DNA from: Poriferisodalis sp965221195
Lineage (GTDB): Bacteria > Actinomycetota > Acidimicrobiia > Acidimicrobiales > Poriferisodalaceae
NCBI GenBank assembly: GCA_965221195.1
Contig: OZ244864.1
Location: 2,170,001 to 2,234,000 of the forward strand
Direction of reading: 5' to 3'
DNA length: 64,000 nucleotides
Below the pieces are notes generated by a model. The model was not told the origin of the DNA. It was given only the letters and a program-made list of their open reading frames with translations, and ran no database searches. Every line of letters starts with the position of its first letter. Position 1 is the first letter of the stretch. Made by a program: the position numbers and the translations under genes. Below, in pieces: positions 1 to 15,000 of this stretch.

Positions 1-3000
1 GCACCCGAATACACCACAGGCACCGAAAGCGACTCACCAGCCACCAACGGCCGAGATAAGCTAATAGACAGCAGCCTCGTCAGCGCTGCGCTGTACAAGA
101 CATCAGACCCAAACAAAGCCGACAACGTCACAGTGGTCGCATCATCATCAAGCACCGAAACCGAAGCCTCATCAGAAGCAGAGTCAACCGTATAACCAGT
201 ACCAGCGCCAACAGTCACAGACACTGTGCCATCTACTTCGTCAACAGTGTCAGATGTTGTATCAACTTCAAACGTAGCACTCAGCTCGCCAGCCTTAATC
301 AGCACCGTAGCGCTGCCCTCATCGCCAGCAGGCACAAAATCGCTAGTAGCGTCATCAGCCACAGTCAAATTCACGGTAACGTCAACAGGAGGGGCTACAT
401 CGGCAGTTACTGTAAAGCTAGCTGTTGCGCCCTCAGTAACAGTTGCAGCATCAGCAGTGATACTGATCTGCGGGTCCGAGATGTCGTCGTCGGTGATATT
501 GACATCGAATGTGTTGTCGTCGGTAGCAGCGTCGTTGTCATCATAAGGTTCTGCGCCGCCGCTTACGTTAGTACCCAAACTTGTATCAGCTAGATTACCT
601 AACGCCACTGTTAGCGTTTCAAAAGCGCCCTCATCAACCTCGTCATCGACAACAGTTATTACTAAGGTCGCTGTTTGCGCCGCTGCGTTGGCAAACCTAA
701 GCGTAGGCGTCAAGGTGGCTGGGTTGGCTAGCGTTACACCGGTGTTCAAACCAGTACCAGTTTTGAGCGCAAGCGAATAATCATCGACAGTTATGCCTTC
801 ACCCGACAACACCAACGGAACATCAACACGTTCGCCGTCTATCAACGTGCGACCCAAGCTCACCGTGAACTCCGCACTTCTTTCGGCTGCTGAAGCAGAC
901 GTGTCTTCGGCTATCGCCCCACTGTCTGCACGCGTCAGCGTCACCACGGTCGGATCGTCGTCGATGACAAGCACCGATGCGACGTTTAAAGCAGCATCTA
1001 CTAGATAATCGGAGTGAGGTTCTAGCGTGAAGAACACGCTACCATCGGGTTCGTCAACGTTGTCGCGGTCAGTCCAATAGTCGCGATCAGAGGTGGCTTG
1101 GCCTGAACGTATACGTGCAAATTTTTGGGGACCCTCACTAACTGGCGAAATAAAGTCAGCGCCGTTGGTTGCATCTTCAACATTGAAATACACAAATAGC
1201 CGTTTGGAAGGCACTGGCGACACGCCGAAGACTAAGGTGGGTCGTGTGCCTTCGGTAACCGACTCGGGGGCTGTAATTGATATGACTGACTTCGATGCAG
1301 ATGCTACTACAAATGGTTGCGATAAGCCGTATAAGGCCAAGCCGCCTTCAATGTCGTTGGGAACGAAACTGCTTTGCAACGGGCCAATGCCATCGAAGTC
1401 GGTTCCCAACTCGCCAGTTCCGGGTGTGTTTGTGCCAAGTTCAAAGCCGCCACGACGCTTACCACCAATACCGGTGCCCGTCCAGTAGCTCTGATATTTG
1501 TCGTTCGCAGAAAGATTGGTTGCGGTGCCACTTTCGTCTGTGGGGCTGTTTGAGTCGTCCCAAGAATTATCCCAAAAATCAGCATAATTGTCAGCAATTT
1601 TGTCGCCGTCAAGCCAATAAATGGCCTCACCGGCCCCGTCGGTGGCAACCTCGGCGCTGTTATGAGCATCGGCGTCAACGGTTGCGGTGCTAGCTACAGC
1701 CCGGAAAAACCCGACATAGGGAAGCAAACTAGTGTCGCCCACCGCCGCATGCGCACGCACAAAAGTATCATAAGCCCTAATGTCGGGTGATTTGCCATCG
1801 CGTGTGCCAGACGTAGCGAACAACAAACGGAACTCGCCACCCGCGGACACTCCGGACGGTATCAGCGGCCAATCCGCTGGCACTCTTATAGGCCCGGTCT
1901 CATCGTCAAGGATCGCAAACTCAACCGACTCAGTAGCAGATGCCTCTACAACAACTCCTCCAGTAGATGAAGGTACACGGCTGCCTGTGCCGAATTTGAT
2001 CGTCACATAAGGCTGCGCGCGTGCATTGTCATTGATGGCTGTAAAACGCAGCACGGCCTGCGAAGCTCCCGCCGCCAAGCGCAGCGCCGGGTTCTGTGTG
2101 CTATGCGGTTCCTCTGTGAGCAGCGTGACCCCTGTTTGACTAATCGGCTGCAACGCAAGTGTGTAGTCGACAGCGAAGATGCCACCGGAAACAGTCAAGG
2201 GTACAGTCACGGTTTCAGTACCTGTGAGTGGCCGCTCCAAAGCTACGACAATGTCTTTGAAGCCTCCATCTTCGGCTATGTCACCTTCGGCGGCTAGCAA
2301 CCTCACGGGGGTATCGCCATCATTGTCGAAAATAGGCAGCAAAACAGAATCAGCAATAAAACCTGGTTCACCGGGTTGGCGGGTTGGGATTATGAGGGCG
2401 AGGCTTAATCGTTCTGTCGTCTCATCAACATTATCGTCAATAGGTGTCAAAGTGAACGTAACAGACCCACTGGCTTGCCCTGCAGATATGGTGATCACGT
2501 TCTGAGCTGTGTACGTTCTGTCTTCCAGAGGTGTAGTAGCATCACCAGAATCCGACCTTACCTCGTCAACCACCGTCGCGTAATCGGTGCCTTCTACTGC
2601 GCTGTCACTGCCGTCACCCACAACCAACTTAAAACTCACATCCGAAGAGAACCGCTTAGCACCAGCAATCGACGCGGTAACTTTTACCTTCTTTGCGCCA
2701 TCGCCTTCAGGCACAAACTGTTGCACACCCGCAGCGTCAGCATCAGCGTCAAAGCTAAGAACAAGGCGTGTGACCGTATCACTGCTATCAACAATAAACA
2801 AGTACGCGGGACGTGACGCATAGAACTTGTTTGCTTCCACTACACCCACAGCTAAATCGTCGCCACTGCCGGCAACAGATAGACGCTCAGTTTGTTCGGC
2901 TAAACTGTCCTCGGTTGGATTCAACACAAAATCGGCGTAAGCGCTTAGCTGCCCGGCAGGAATCGTAATCGAAAAATCTGCAACCGAGCCATAGTCGGTG

Positions 3001-6000
3001 CCCTCAGTTGCAGTATCACTATCGCCGCTACCGACTGCCACCACGATAGTCTTAGCAACAGCAAACGGTCCGCCGCCGACAACTGTCGCGGTTACCCGTA
3101 CTGTTTTCGGGCCACCGTCTTCTGCCACAGCAAACGGCGGTCCGCTTTCAAGAGGAGCCACTCGAACATCGAGAGCTACCGCGTCGTCGTTGTCGCTGAT
3201 AGTGATGTTTACGGAATCTGGCGGCAAAACTTTGTAACGGAAAGAAGAGCTTTCTAACGACACCCTCACGGTTTCTAACAGTTCTGGTACGTCATCATCA
3301 ACAGCAGCAAAGGTTACCTCGCCGCTTTGGGAACCCGCCATAATGGTGATGCTGTCTGCCGACAACTTAAAGTCTCTGATACCCGCAGTGCCAATAGTAA
3401 GGCCGCTCCGCAATGGAAACACCAAATCTGCTGGCGCGGCCACTGGTATCTCTGCGGTTATGGTCGCAGTTTCGCCCTCGGCTAACGCGTCGCTGCTCAC
3501 CGACAGTGTGACAGGCACCGGCGCGATGGTGAGCGGCCTTGATAGTGCGTAGAGGCGTAGACTAACGCTACGGTTTGCCGAACCTGTGTTTATCGTTTTT
3601 CTGCCACCCCCGAAGTTAATTGTCGGATTACCAATACGAACGAGGTCAGAAGAACCCAATTCAAAGCCACTGAAGGCAGCGCCACCGGTGTCGGTGCCAG
3701 TCCAATAACCCTGTGCATATGTGCTGGCATCACCAAGTTTCTCATCAACGGGGGTTCTCGAGTCGTCCCAGGAGTTATCCCAGAAATCTGCGTAATCGTC
3801 AACTACCTTGTCGCCGTCTAGCCAGTAAATGGCTTCACCGGTGCCGTCGGTGGCAGGGTTAGCTTCGTTGTGGTCGTGCGCGTTGACGGTTGCGGTGCTG
3901 CCCACTACCCGGAAGAACCCAGCATAGGGAATCAAACTGCCATTGCCTTGAGCAGCGTGCGACCATACGAATTTGTCGTAGTCGCTAACAGCAGCTGAGG
4001 TGGCATTGCGCGTACCTGAGGTTACAAAAAGCAGTCTGAATGTGCCGGGAGAGGTCAACCCAGGTGGAATAAGCGGCCAATCATAAGGCACTGCAATAGC
4101 GCCGGTTTCGTCATCGTTGATAATGAATGAGAACGGTCCGCCAACAGGTGTGGCTAAGCCCAGGTTACTACCTGTTGGCTTGCGGTTGCCAGATCCATAA
4201 GCCACCGTCACATACGGTTGCGTGCGGACATTGTTGTCAACCGAACTAAAGCGCACAACAGCCGTTGAGGCTCCCGCGGCAAGGCGCAATGCCGGGTCTT
4301 TTGCGCTGTGTGGGTCTGTGGTTAGCAAACTCACCCCAGTTTGAGAAGCTGGTTGCAGTGTCCAAGTAAATTCATCGGTTACCGTCGCACCGGTCACCGT
4401 CAGCGGAACTGTTACTACCTCATCTGTAGCTAGAGCACGGTTCAACGTAACCGTGAAGTCTTTTGTTCCAGAATCCTCGGCTATGTCACCCGCGGTCGCG
4501 CTTAACGTCACTGTGGTTGCATCATTATCGTTCACGGTCACCGAAGCAGCGTTAGCTGAACTGTCAATGATGTAGCCAGTGCCGGTTTGCACGGTTACGG
4601 TGACTTTACCGTTGGGTTCATCTGTGCTATCGGCCACGGTCGCAACGGCAAGAGTGGCAGTCGTTTGCCCAGCAGCGATAGTTATCGTTTTGGTTCCCTC
4701 ATTTGTGGTTGCCACGTAGTCGCCGCCGTTGGTGGCATCTGCTACAAGCACTGACACGTCTAGCGCGGCTGAAGGCGCTCTATCTGCGGTGACGGTGAAC
4801 GTTGCGTCCGTGCCTTCGGTAACTGCTGAGTTGGGCGTTATCGATATGGCGGGTTGGTCGATTATGGCGACACTTGCAGCATTGTCAACACGCGTAGCGC
4901 CGCCATTCACGTTTGTGAACGAACTAGCAGTGAACGTGCCGAGATTAACGTTGACCGCCTCACCGCTGGCTTCACGGTTGTTGTCAATGTTGGCGGTGAG
5001 AGTGATTGTCACGGCTTTGGCGTTGTCAAAATCAGAAGCGCCTCTAAAGGTTATAATTGCGTTGCCAGAGTTAAGATTCGCGCAGCTCACACCTGCAGGC
5101 AGTGGATTCTCGCACGCCAACGTGTAATCGGTACCGCGGGTGGCTTGACCACCAAAACTTAGGGGCACTCTGAGCGCTTCAGTAAAGTCAAGATGGCGTC
5201 CCAGAGCGATGGTGTAGTTGAGTGTGTCGCCTTCTGCGACAGTAGTACCGGCCGCTGGGCCAGTGAGTGTAACTTTGGTGGGGTCGTTGTCGATTATAGA
5301 AATCCTAGGAGTACGGCCACTTGCTAACTCCGAATCGCTCTGGACAGTAAGTACCTCGTTAGGTTCGTCTTCTGTGTCTTCAGTGGGTGTTAAGGTGAAG
5401 TCGACTGTGCCGCTAATCTCACCTGCTTTGATGGTAATAATCTGATCGGGAACGGTTGTGTAATCGGTGCCTTCGGTGGCAGGGTTGAACTCTGAACCGA
5501 CCTGAAATGTGAAGGTTTGATCTGTGCCGAAACGTGTCGCGCCAGAGATCGTTGCGGTGATTCGAACGGTCTTGGCGCCGCCGCCTTCACCCACACTGTT
5601 CTGAATGCCGCTAGTGCTAGTATCAGCATCCACTGAGGTCACGAAGCTAGTGGGGGTAGCGTCATCGTCTGTAATGGTGACGGTTGTTGTTTTTTGGGTA
5701 CCGAACGTGTAGGCGGAACCTGCGGTGAGGGTCAAAACGATGGTTTCGTTTGTTTCATCGACGTTGTCGTCGCTGACAGTTACGGTCAAGGTGCCACTGG
5801 TCGCGTTGGCGGCGATGGTGGCTGTTCCCGATAATGCCGCGTAATCCTTGTCGGAGACAGCTGTACCACTGACCGCATAGGAGACAGCAACGTTTGAGGT
5901 GAACGCTTTGGAAGCGTTGATCGTGACAGTAACCGTGCGTTTACCCGACTCCTCAGAAACCGAATAAGTAGCTGCAGCGAACTCTACTACAGGGGCATCA

Positions 6001-9000
6001 GGCGTGGGATCAGTGATAGTCAACTCGGCTGCGTTGTCAACACCCCGAGCACCAGCGTTGAGATTAGTCCCTGAGTTAGCATCGAGCGTGCCGAGATTGA
6101 TATTAACTGTTTCACCCCCGGATTCAGCGATGCTGTCCACGGTTGGTGTCAAGGTGATAGTTACCGACGTTGCAGCGGTGGCACTGCCGGTAAAGGTAAC
6201 CGAGGCGTTGCCGCTGTTGAGGTTGGCGCATGTAACCCCTGTGGGCAGAGGATTCTCACACGCCAGCGTGTAGTCGGTGTTGCGGGTGGCGTTGCCTGCA
6301 AACTCAAGCGCAACCGGCAACACTTCGCCGACTGTGAGCGCACGATGCAAGGTGAGTGTGTAGTCAATAGTGTCGCCTTCGCTAATAGTGGCACCCGCAG
6401 TGCGGTCAAGCGTGACCGTGATAGCATCCAAAACGGTGACGGAGACAGTCTTAGCTTTCAACGCTTCATAGCGAGTGTCGCTAGAGGAGATCGCGTGGCT
6501 CACATCAACAGTGCGCTGATCGTTAGTGTTGTTGACATCGTCGCTGATGCCGGTGACGGTGATGGTTTGTGGAATGTTCCAATTGTCCGTAGTGAAGGTG
6601 AGCGTTTCAGTTGAAGTTGCCTCCGTAGCTGAGTCGGGGCCATCTAGCAGAAGTGCAGCGGGGGTACCGGAGGTGACGGTAACAGCAACGTCATGGGTGG
6701 GCGGTATTTGCAATGCAACGGTGTACGTGTCGGTGCCGCCTCCTTCAGCCACCGAGGTAGAGCCTGAACTCTCAACGAAAATCAAGTCGGCGAATAGTTC
6801 TTTGTCTGTGACTTTGGCGGTAACAGTTGCGGTGACTGCGTCATAGCCGCCACCTGCGAAGCTGTGGCTGATGGTGACAGAGCGCTCAAGGCCAGGATTG
6901 TTCACTGTATCTTCAACACCGGTCACCGTTACTGTTTGTGGTGTATCCCAGGTGGTGGGTGAGAATGTTAGTGTTGCCGTTCTTGCTGCTGCTGCGGTGG
7001 TGCTCACCAGAGCAGCAGCAGCGTCACTAGATGTGATAGTTGCAGTAACAGTGCTAGAGGGTTTACTGCTGAGCTTTACGGTGTAAGTATCGGTACCGCC
7101 GGTTTCTAGAAGTTCGGTTGAACCGCCGCTTTGGACTATAACTGCGGCGGTATTATCGTCGTCAGTCACTGAGACGCTCACGGTGGGGCCAGTGCTAACA
7201 CCGGTGTAACCGGTCACAGCGTGCGTTATCGACACAGTTTCATCAATGCCGTCGTCATCATCAACCGGTGTGACTGTTACGGTTTGGGTCGCGGCCCACG
7301 TACCGTCATTACCACCTGTGAAGGTGAGGGCACCACCTACTGTTGCTGCGGTGGTGTCGTCGGATCGCGGTGTAACCACAACAGTCGTACCAGTGCCAGG
7401 GTCGGTGGTCAAGCGCACTTGATAACTGCCCGCTGCGCCGCCTTCAACTAAATCAAGCGATTGGGGTGAAACTGAAACACCCGGCGGCTCCACAACGATT
7501 GCGAACGCACCTTCAATATCGCTGCATCGGGGGTTACACGGATTACCTTCAGTGCTGCCTTGACGGCTCAACAGTTGGCCTCCCACAGTAACAGTTACGG
7601 TGGAAGCTGTAGTGATTGGTTGCCCTGTGTAAGTGAGCACCACCAGTGCATTAGAACCGGTAATTTTGTCGCTATTGCTTGAGTTCTCATCACGGGTCTG
7701 CACTAGACGCCCCGAGGTAACAGTCAAGCCGTCGGGAGCACCGCTGAGGGTGATGTGGCGCAAAGCTTGAGCGGTCAACTCACCCGTAGCCTGCTTCCAG
7801 AGCCTTTCGCCCACGTTACGGTTGCTGGTGCCACCGACACCGCCACCGTTACCTGAGCCGGCGAACGACAGACCTTGCGGTGCGAGTTCCATATTGAACG
7901 TGGCTCCGTTAGTGAAACGTGAAGAGTTCAACGCGGCAGGCACTACAACTAGACGAGTTCCGTCTGTGGCTTCATCGTCAGCAACGATCACCAGTGTGGA
8001 TGGCGCCGTCACCACACCCGCATAGCCGCTCACCCGATGGGCTACAAACACTCGCTCAGCGTCAGAGTCGTCGTCTTCGACCGCTGTCACGGTCACCTTC
8101 TGAGGTGTCTTCCATGTACCCCCGCTGCCACCGGTGAACGTCAAAGTTGCGGGCGAAACTGTCACAGCGCCAATATCGCGTGAAGTTGGCGTAACCGTCA
8201 CCGTTACCCCGTCGCCCGGGTCGGTGCCTAGACGTACGTTATAAGCTCCAACAGACCCGCCTTCAGTCAACTTCATGCGCTCAACCGACACCAGCACACC
8301 CGCCACCGGTGACTTATCGTCGTCAATCACCCTGAACGACAACGACCCCGAACCGGTAGCACCCCCTTGCACGGTAGTCGCCACCGAAGTTACTGTGTTT
8401 GAGGGCCACATCGGAGGCAAACTCACCGACACAATCTCATCGTCAGTGTCGGAATCAGACAGCAGGGTAACCTCTATCGTTGCTTCATCTACGGTGTTAC
8501 CAGACGACCCCGTAAACGTGAGCGAGGAACCCACTAGAGTCACCCCAGCGGGTGCAGGCGACTTCAAAGCCAACGAAATGTTGGTGCCGAGCGTAACGCC
8601 CTCGATCACTAAGGGCACTTCAAGAACCTCATCAGCTACTAATGCCCGTCCAAGCGTAACGATGATCTCACGGGTACCCGCCGTCTGGGCTTCGTTCCAC
8701 ACCACCCTAGGTTGACCAAACAAAGTGAACAAACCTCGCACCGACACAGCAGTGGGGTCATTATCGACTACTTGCACGGTCGCGTCAGATGCGGTAGATG
8801 CCGGGGTATAGTCCGTGCCAGATAGCACCTCAACCCTCACTGAAGCACCCGGCGCATCAATTTTATCGTCATCTGTAGACACTGTGTAGGTGAAAACACC
8901 CGATGTGGGAATAGTCACCGTCGGTGTGGTAGTAGAACCACCGGGGGTAGTGTCGGTAACTCGCAGGTTCACCGACAAAGCAGCCGCAGGCACTGGACTT

Positions 9001-12000
9001 GCAGTAAATGTAAACGAAGCATCCCCGCCTTCAACAATGTTAGCAACCGCAACGACGCTTACCGTGGTTTCGTCGTCGTTAGTGATACCCACCGATACAG
9101 GGTCGCCAGACACGCTGATACCACCACCAGAGCCTGCCACACTAGGTGCCCGCGCGCCAGTGCCTACGGCAATAGCCACAGTGCGCTCTTCGCTGTCGGT
9201 ATTGGGCACAGCCGTCAGCACGAGAGTAGCCACTTGGGCACCTTCAGCAAACACCACCGCCGGATTTTGGCCGCCATGCGGGGACTCAGTGTCGAGGCTT
9301 ACCGCAGTGTTCACACCCGCGCCCGATTTGAGTTCTAGCGTGTAATGTTCACCTTCGGTTGTACCGGTCACCACTAGGGGCACCGTAACCGTAACGCCAG
9401 TACCCAAAGTTCCACCGAGCGAAAGAGTCACCTCGGTGCTGCCAGCGTTCTCAGCAATACTGCCAGCCGCTGTTGCCAACGTCACCTCAGTTTCATCGTT
9501 ATCGGCGAGGGTGAACGTGAGTGGTACAACCGGTGTATCACCCGCTGTGCCGCTGATAGTCAAGATACCGTCAGCGTTATCAATCGCGTTGTCTGTAACA
9601 AGAAACAGCAGTGATTGTGCGGCAGCGCTAGTTGCGCCAGCTTTAACCTCGAGCGATGTGGGCGGAGTCCCTCCGCTTGTCCAGCCTACCCGGTTTGTGC
9701 CTTCAGCAGCCTCTATCGTCAATGAGACTGTCTGGTCGGAGCCGAAAGTAGAACCGCCCTCTACTTCTAATCCAAGGTCAAACAACAAAGCGTCTGTGTT
9801 TTGGCCGACACCATCGTGGCCTTCGGTATAGGTCTTGGAATCGATGATGCGTTTGGCGGTTGCAGCATCGGCCGCGGTGTTCGCATTGGCGCTAGCAACA
9901 AGCACAATCCGTGTGGGCGGCGGGTCATCGTCGATAACTCGAACTGTTATTGAATCACCAGACGTGTCAGGTTGATAGTTGCTGGTGTAAGGAAGACGCC
10001 GATCATCTTCCTCAGAAACGCCAGGACTCTTGGTGGTGATTACTGCTTCGCGAACATTATCAAGGTTATCTAGATTGTCGGGTTGGCCTTCTACGACCAC
10101 CATTTGCGGAGTAAACCAGTTACTCTGGGTGAACTCTAGTACTGCGTCATCGCTCGCCGTGGTGTCGCCCGCTAATTTGAATTTCACAGCATCACTGGTG
10201 GAACTAACACGCAAACCAACTCTATCGCTTGCGCCCGTAACGCTACCGAGTTTAAAGATCGTCGGCAGCGGTCTTTGGTTAAGGACGACAGAGTAAGTGT
10301 ACGTGCCTCCTGCCTCAGCAATATCGCGGTCTTCACCGGCAATAACAGTTATGCCCGCAGCATCATCATCTATCAACAGCACCTGCAAATCGGCTGTCTT
10401 ACCTCTGTAGCTCGCTAAGGTGCTACGAGCGGTCGCGGTGTGTGTTATAGACAGTTCGTTGTTGCCAGCAGGTGCATAATCTCCGCCTTCCACCAACAGA
10501 GTTTGCTCCACAGACCAATCGCGCGACGTAAAGAACAAATCTCGTGCAGCATTGGCGAGGTTGGACCCGTCTTTTTTCCCATTCCTAGTCCTGAAGACCT
10601 TCAGCGGCGAAGAGTTAGGCACCGTAACTCTGACACGAACCTGCGTCCCGACAGGTACCGGGCTGCCTAGTCGGATGGTGTAGGTGTCTGTGTTGGCTGG
10701 CGCACTCTCGCGCACAGTCGTTATGCCTTCGGTGTGTTCCAGGAGAATTGCAACAGCTTCGTCGTCGACGACCGTCACCGCCACATCTCTTCCTTTTAGC
10801 CCCTGATAACGACTGTCGCCGCTAGAAGCAGCGCTGTGGGTGATATTTGTGACTCGCTGGTTCCCGCCGTTGTCGTTGTTGTCGTCTCGGGCTGTGACGG
10901 TCACCGTTTGAGGTTCATCCCATGTGGCAGCAGTGAACGTCAGTGTAATTTGGCGGGCAGGAGAGCCAGTTCCTTTGCTCACTCGAGCCACACTGCCGGC
11001 TGATGAGCGCACTGTTAATGTTACATCGCTAGTGGGTTTAGATGCCAGGGTAACCGTGTAAGTGTCGGTGCCGTCTGGTTCCGACACTCTCGTAGAACCG
11101 TCTGATTCCACGATGACTATGCCCACAGCGGCCTCATCATCGAGCACTGTCACCGCCACAGGACTCACAGCGATGTTGTGATAGATGTTGGATGTGTCGG
11201 CTACCGTCGCCGCGTGGGTTATTCTCACGCTGCGCGAATCAACACCCACGTTGTCTAGGTCGTCGGCTACACCGGTAACGGTGATCGTCTGAGGTCTGCG
11301 CCACGAACCGCTGGTGCCGCCGGTAAATGTCAACGTCGCGGTGGTTCCCGGGTTACCGCCGCGAGCGTTGAGGCGCGCCGCAGCAGGGTTCGGCGATGTG
11401 GCTGTGATGGTTATAGTGTTGCCGGCACCGGGGTCTGTGTTGGGTTGCACTGTGTAGGTGTCGGTGCTGCCGTCATCGGTAACTTGGGTCGAACCATCGG
11501 TTTGGGTGACGGTCACACCTGCTGCATCGTCGTCGCGTACAAGCACCGTCACTGTGGCACTTGCGTTGTTGAAGTTTGTGTCGCTTGACGTTGCTGCATG
11601 AGCGATGTTGATATTGCGGTTGCCACCGTTGTCAACAGTTTCTGCAACGCCAGTAACAGTAACCGTTTGGGGCTTGTTCCACTCAGTAGCCAAAAACACG
11701 AGCGTAGTACTAGCACCGGCGCTCCCTGTAGGGCCTTGCACCGTCACTGCAGCGGGTGTTGCTGAGGTAACGGTGACCGTAACCGTTGATACTGGACGGC
11801 TGTTAAGCGCCAATGTATAGGTGTCGGTACTGCCGTCGTCGGTAACCTGCGTTGATCCGTTGGTCTGGTTGATGTTGAGCCCAGCGGTATCATCATCTGT
11901 CACGGTCACCTGCACCGAAGCCACCTCAATCCTTGCGTAGCTAATATCAGCAGAGGTGATTGTGTGATTTATCGTCACAGCAAGGTCGGCGGCGGCATTG

Positions 12001-15000
12001 ACAATGGCGTCGTCTACTGCGGTAACAGTAACCCTTTTAGGCTGATTCCATTCGTCAGGCTTGAACGTGATCGCCCCCGACACAGTGACCTTATTAGAGG
12101 CAACCATCGGTGTGATTGTGACATCGTGACTGGGCCGAGAATTGAGCACAAGACGGTAATAATCGCGGCGACTGCCTGAAGATTCGCTAACTGTTGTAGT
12201 ACCGCGGGTCTCAGTGATGGTAACTCCAGCCGGGCTGTCTAATATTCGCACGCTCACGTCGGGACCGCTGGTGACACCGCTCCATCCGCTGACTGCATGG
12301 CGCAACGTAACAAACTCATCATCATTTGTTTCGTCAGCGGCCGCTGTCAGTTTCACTACCTGAGGGGTTTTCCAGTTGCCACTAGTGCCGCCGGTGAAGG
12401 TCAGTTCCGACGGGCTGACGGTGAGCAGCGACTCGTCGCTACTCGTGACAGTCACCGTAACGGTTGTGCCGTTACCGGGATCATCAGATAGCCGCAGGTT
12501 GTAACCGCCACTGGGGGTTATAACACTGGAGGTTCCTTCTTGGATTTCCACATTCAACGACGAGGGGACTACGGACGGATCGTTGTCTTCTACGGTGATG
12601 GTTACTGAGTTGCGCGTGGCATGAGGCACAGCACCGCCAGCAAGAGTGGTTGCTTGTCGAGCGGCGAACTCGGTGGCATCACCAATCTCAACAGTGACCT
12701 GCTCAGCGCCTTCGCCTAGGTTGTCATCGTTGAATGACAGGATCAGCAGAGCGACTTCGGGTTTCTTAGCGCAGATTAAGTCGGAATCACACTGCGTTTT
12801 CGGATTCTGGTCGGTACTCAGCTCTGAGTGGTCGAACACTGCCACCAACTCCAACGTCGACAAGTCGACGAGATTGCGCTCATATTGCAGTCCCGCGATG
12901 GGTTGGGCTTGACCGTCGTGCAGACCCCAAGCCCATCTTGAGGTATCCGACAAAGGCTTATAAATACTGTTGCCGTGCTCCCAGGTAACACCTGGGTTGG
13001 CCGGTGCTCGTTTGTCAGGCGTGTGCCCATCTACTCTCGGGCCCCGTCGTGCGCCTTGCCAAATAAATGTGGCACTGACATCGGCAGCGGTGACGTTAGT
13101 GCCGGTGATACGAATCGGCACCTCGAGCCGTTCACCGCTGAATTCAAGTTCCCGACTCAGTCTGATCTCTACGCCAGTGTAGGTGGTTCTCGTTCTGTGA
13201 CAAATAGCCTCTGCTGTACAAAATTTGTCACCTCTGTGCAACCAGTCACCTTCGGTCAGTGTTGACTTACCCGTGTTGACGAGGCTCACCACAGTCGGTT
13301 GGGTATCGGTCACTCTGAGCGCCACCTTCGGACCTGTGACCTTCGCATAATCGGTATCGACAGAGGCAACGGCGTGAGAGATCTCAGTGCTACGAGTACC
13401 GCCTGGATTATCAACGTTGTCGGCAACTCCGGTGATTGTGAAAACCACTGGTTGATCCCAATTCGTTGCGGTAAATATGGCCGAAGCCGGGGCTATTGTT
13501 GCGGTCTTGGTGTCGGCGACAGTCGGGGTGACTGTGACGGTGTTGTTCCCTGAAGGTTGCGAAGTGAGCCGCACCGTGTAGGTCGATTCAGCACCTTCAG
13601 CAACAATCAGCGATCCGGTGGAGGCCACAACAGCGGCACCGCCGTCATCATCGGTGATCGCCACTTGCACCGCAGAAGCGTTGGGGTTCGCAGCTAAAGC
13701 CACACCTAGCGTACCGAAACTTATTTGCACCTGTTCGTGTACCGAGTCGGTGTCGTCGCCGGCGGTCGCAGCTAAGACTGCAGTGGCAGTCCCAGCGCCT
13801 GTAAAGGTCACCGTAGGAGTGAGAGTTGCCGCCCCTGCAATGGTTGCACCGCTGCCTGAAGTCACGCTCAGCACTAGGTCACCTGCCTCCACGCCAGCGC
13901 CCGACAACGTCAAAGGCACTCTAAAGACTTCACCTGCACGGCGTTGGCGGCCTAGTACGACTCGAACAGGACTGCTTGAGGAACTCACTCCCTCGCTGAC
14001 TTGACCGCCGCCGCGCAGCGATACCGTCACGCCAGCATCGTTGTCGCGTAGCATCACCGCAGCTGAGTCAGCTCCATCTAACTTTGGAGGGTTAATACCC
14101 GAAACTGTGACCGTTTTGGAGTTAGTTATGTTGTAGCCAGCTCCCGGTTTGAGGCTCAAGGTTACATAACCATCAGGTTCGCTTATGGTATCGTCAACTG
14201 TGGGTACCCGAGCAAGCACTGAAGTCTGGCCGCTCGGGATTGTCACCATGAAATCGGCCTCATCGCCAGAAGCAACGAAATCGCCGCCACCGACAGCATC
14301 TGTTACCCCAAGGTTCACTTCCAAGTCGTATTGCACCGCAGGCGAAGAAATCACTTGCAACACGACCGCATTGCCTTCATAAATCGGCGAAGCTTCGACA
14401 GGCAAAGGCATCAAGCTGATCGGTAACACCGCGAGATGTGGCGCCAGTGATATCTCTGGGTCGTCGTCGGTGTCGACGATTGCAATCTCTATATGGTCGG
14501 GGCTGCCAGTTTTGAGACGGCGCGACAAAGTTCCTAGCTCTAAGGTGAGTGTTTCGGTTGGTTCGTCTGCTGTGTCGTCGGTAGCAGAGAACGTCAGCGT
14601 GCCTGAGGTAGCACCCTTGGCTATGGTGATCGTAGCGTTATTGCTTAAAGAGAAGTCTGCCGCAGATGCTGTGCCTGTTCTCGAACGTTGCTGAACCACA
14701 AGTTCATGTTCCACAACGGCTGGTTCTGCTAGCGTTGCGGTAACAGTCAAACTGGCACCTTCGTTGACAGAAGCCGCGTCTACCGAGAGCCCTACCGGGA
14801 AACGGAGGTCGTCATCGGTAATGGTTATGGTGGTGGTTTTGCGGGTGCCGACGGTGTAACCAGTGCCATCGGCGAGGGTGAGGATGATTGTTTCGCTTGT
14901 TTCTTCGTCGGTTTCGTCTAAGACGGTAATGTCAATGGTTGTGCTGGTGGTGTTAGCTGTGATAGTGGCGGTGCCTGATAGGGCTGTGAAGTCGGTTGCA

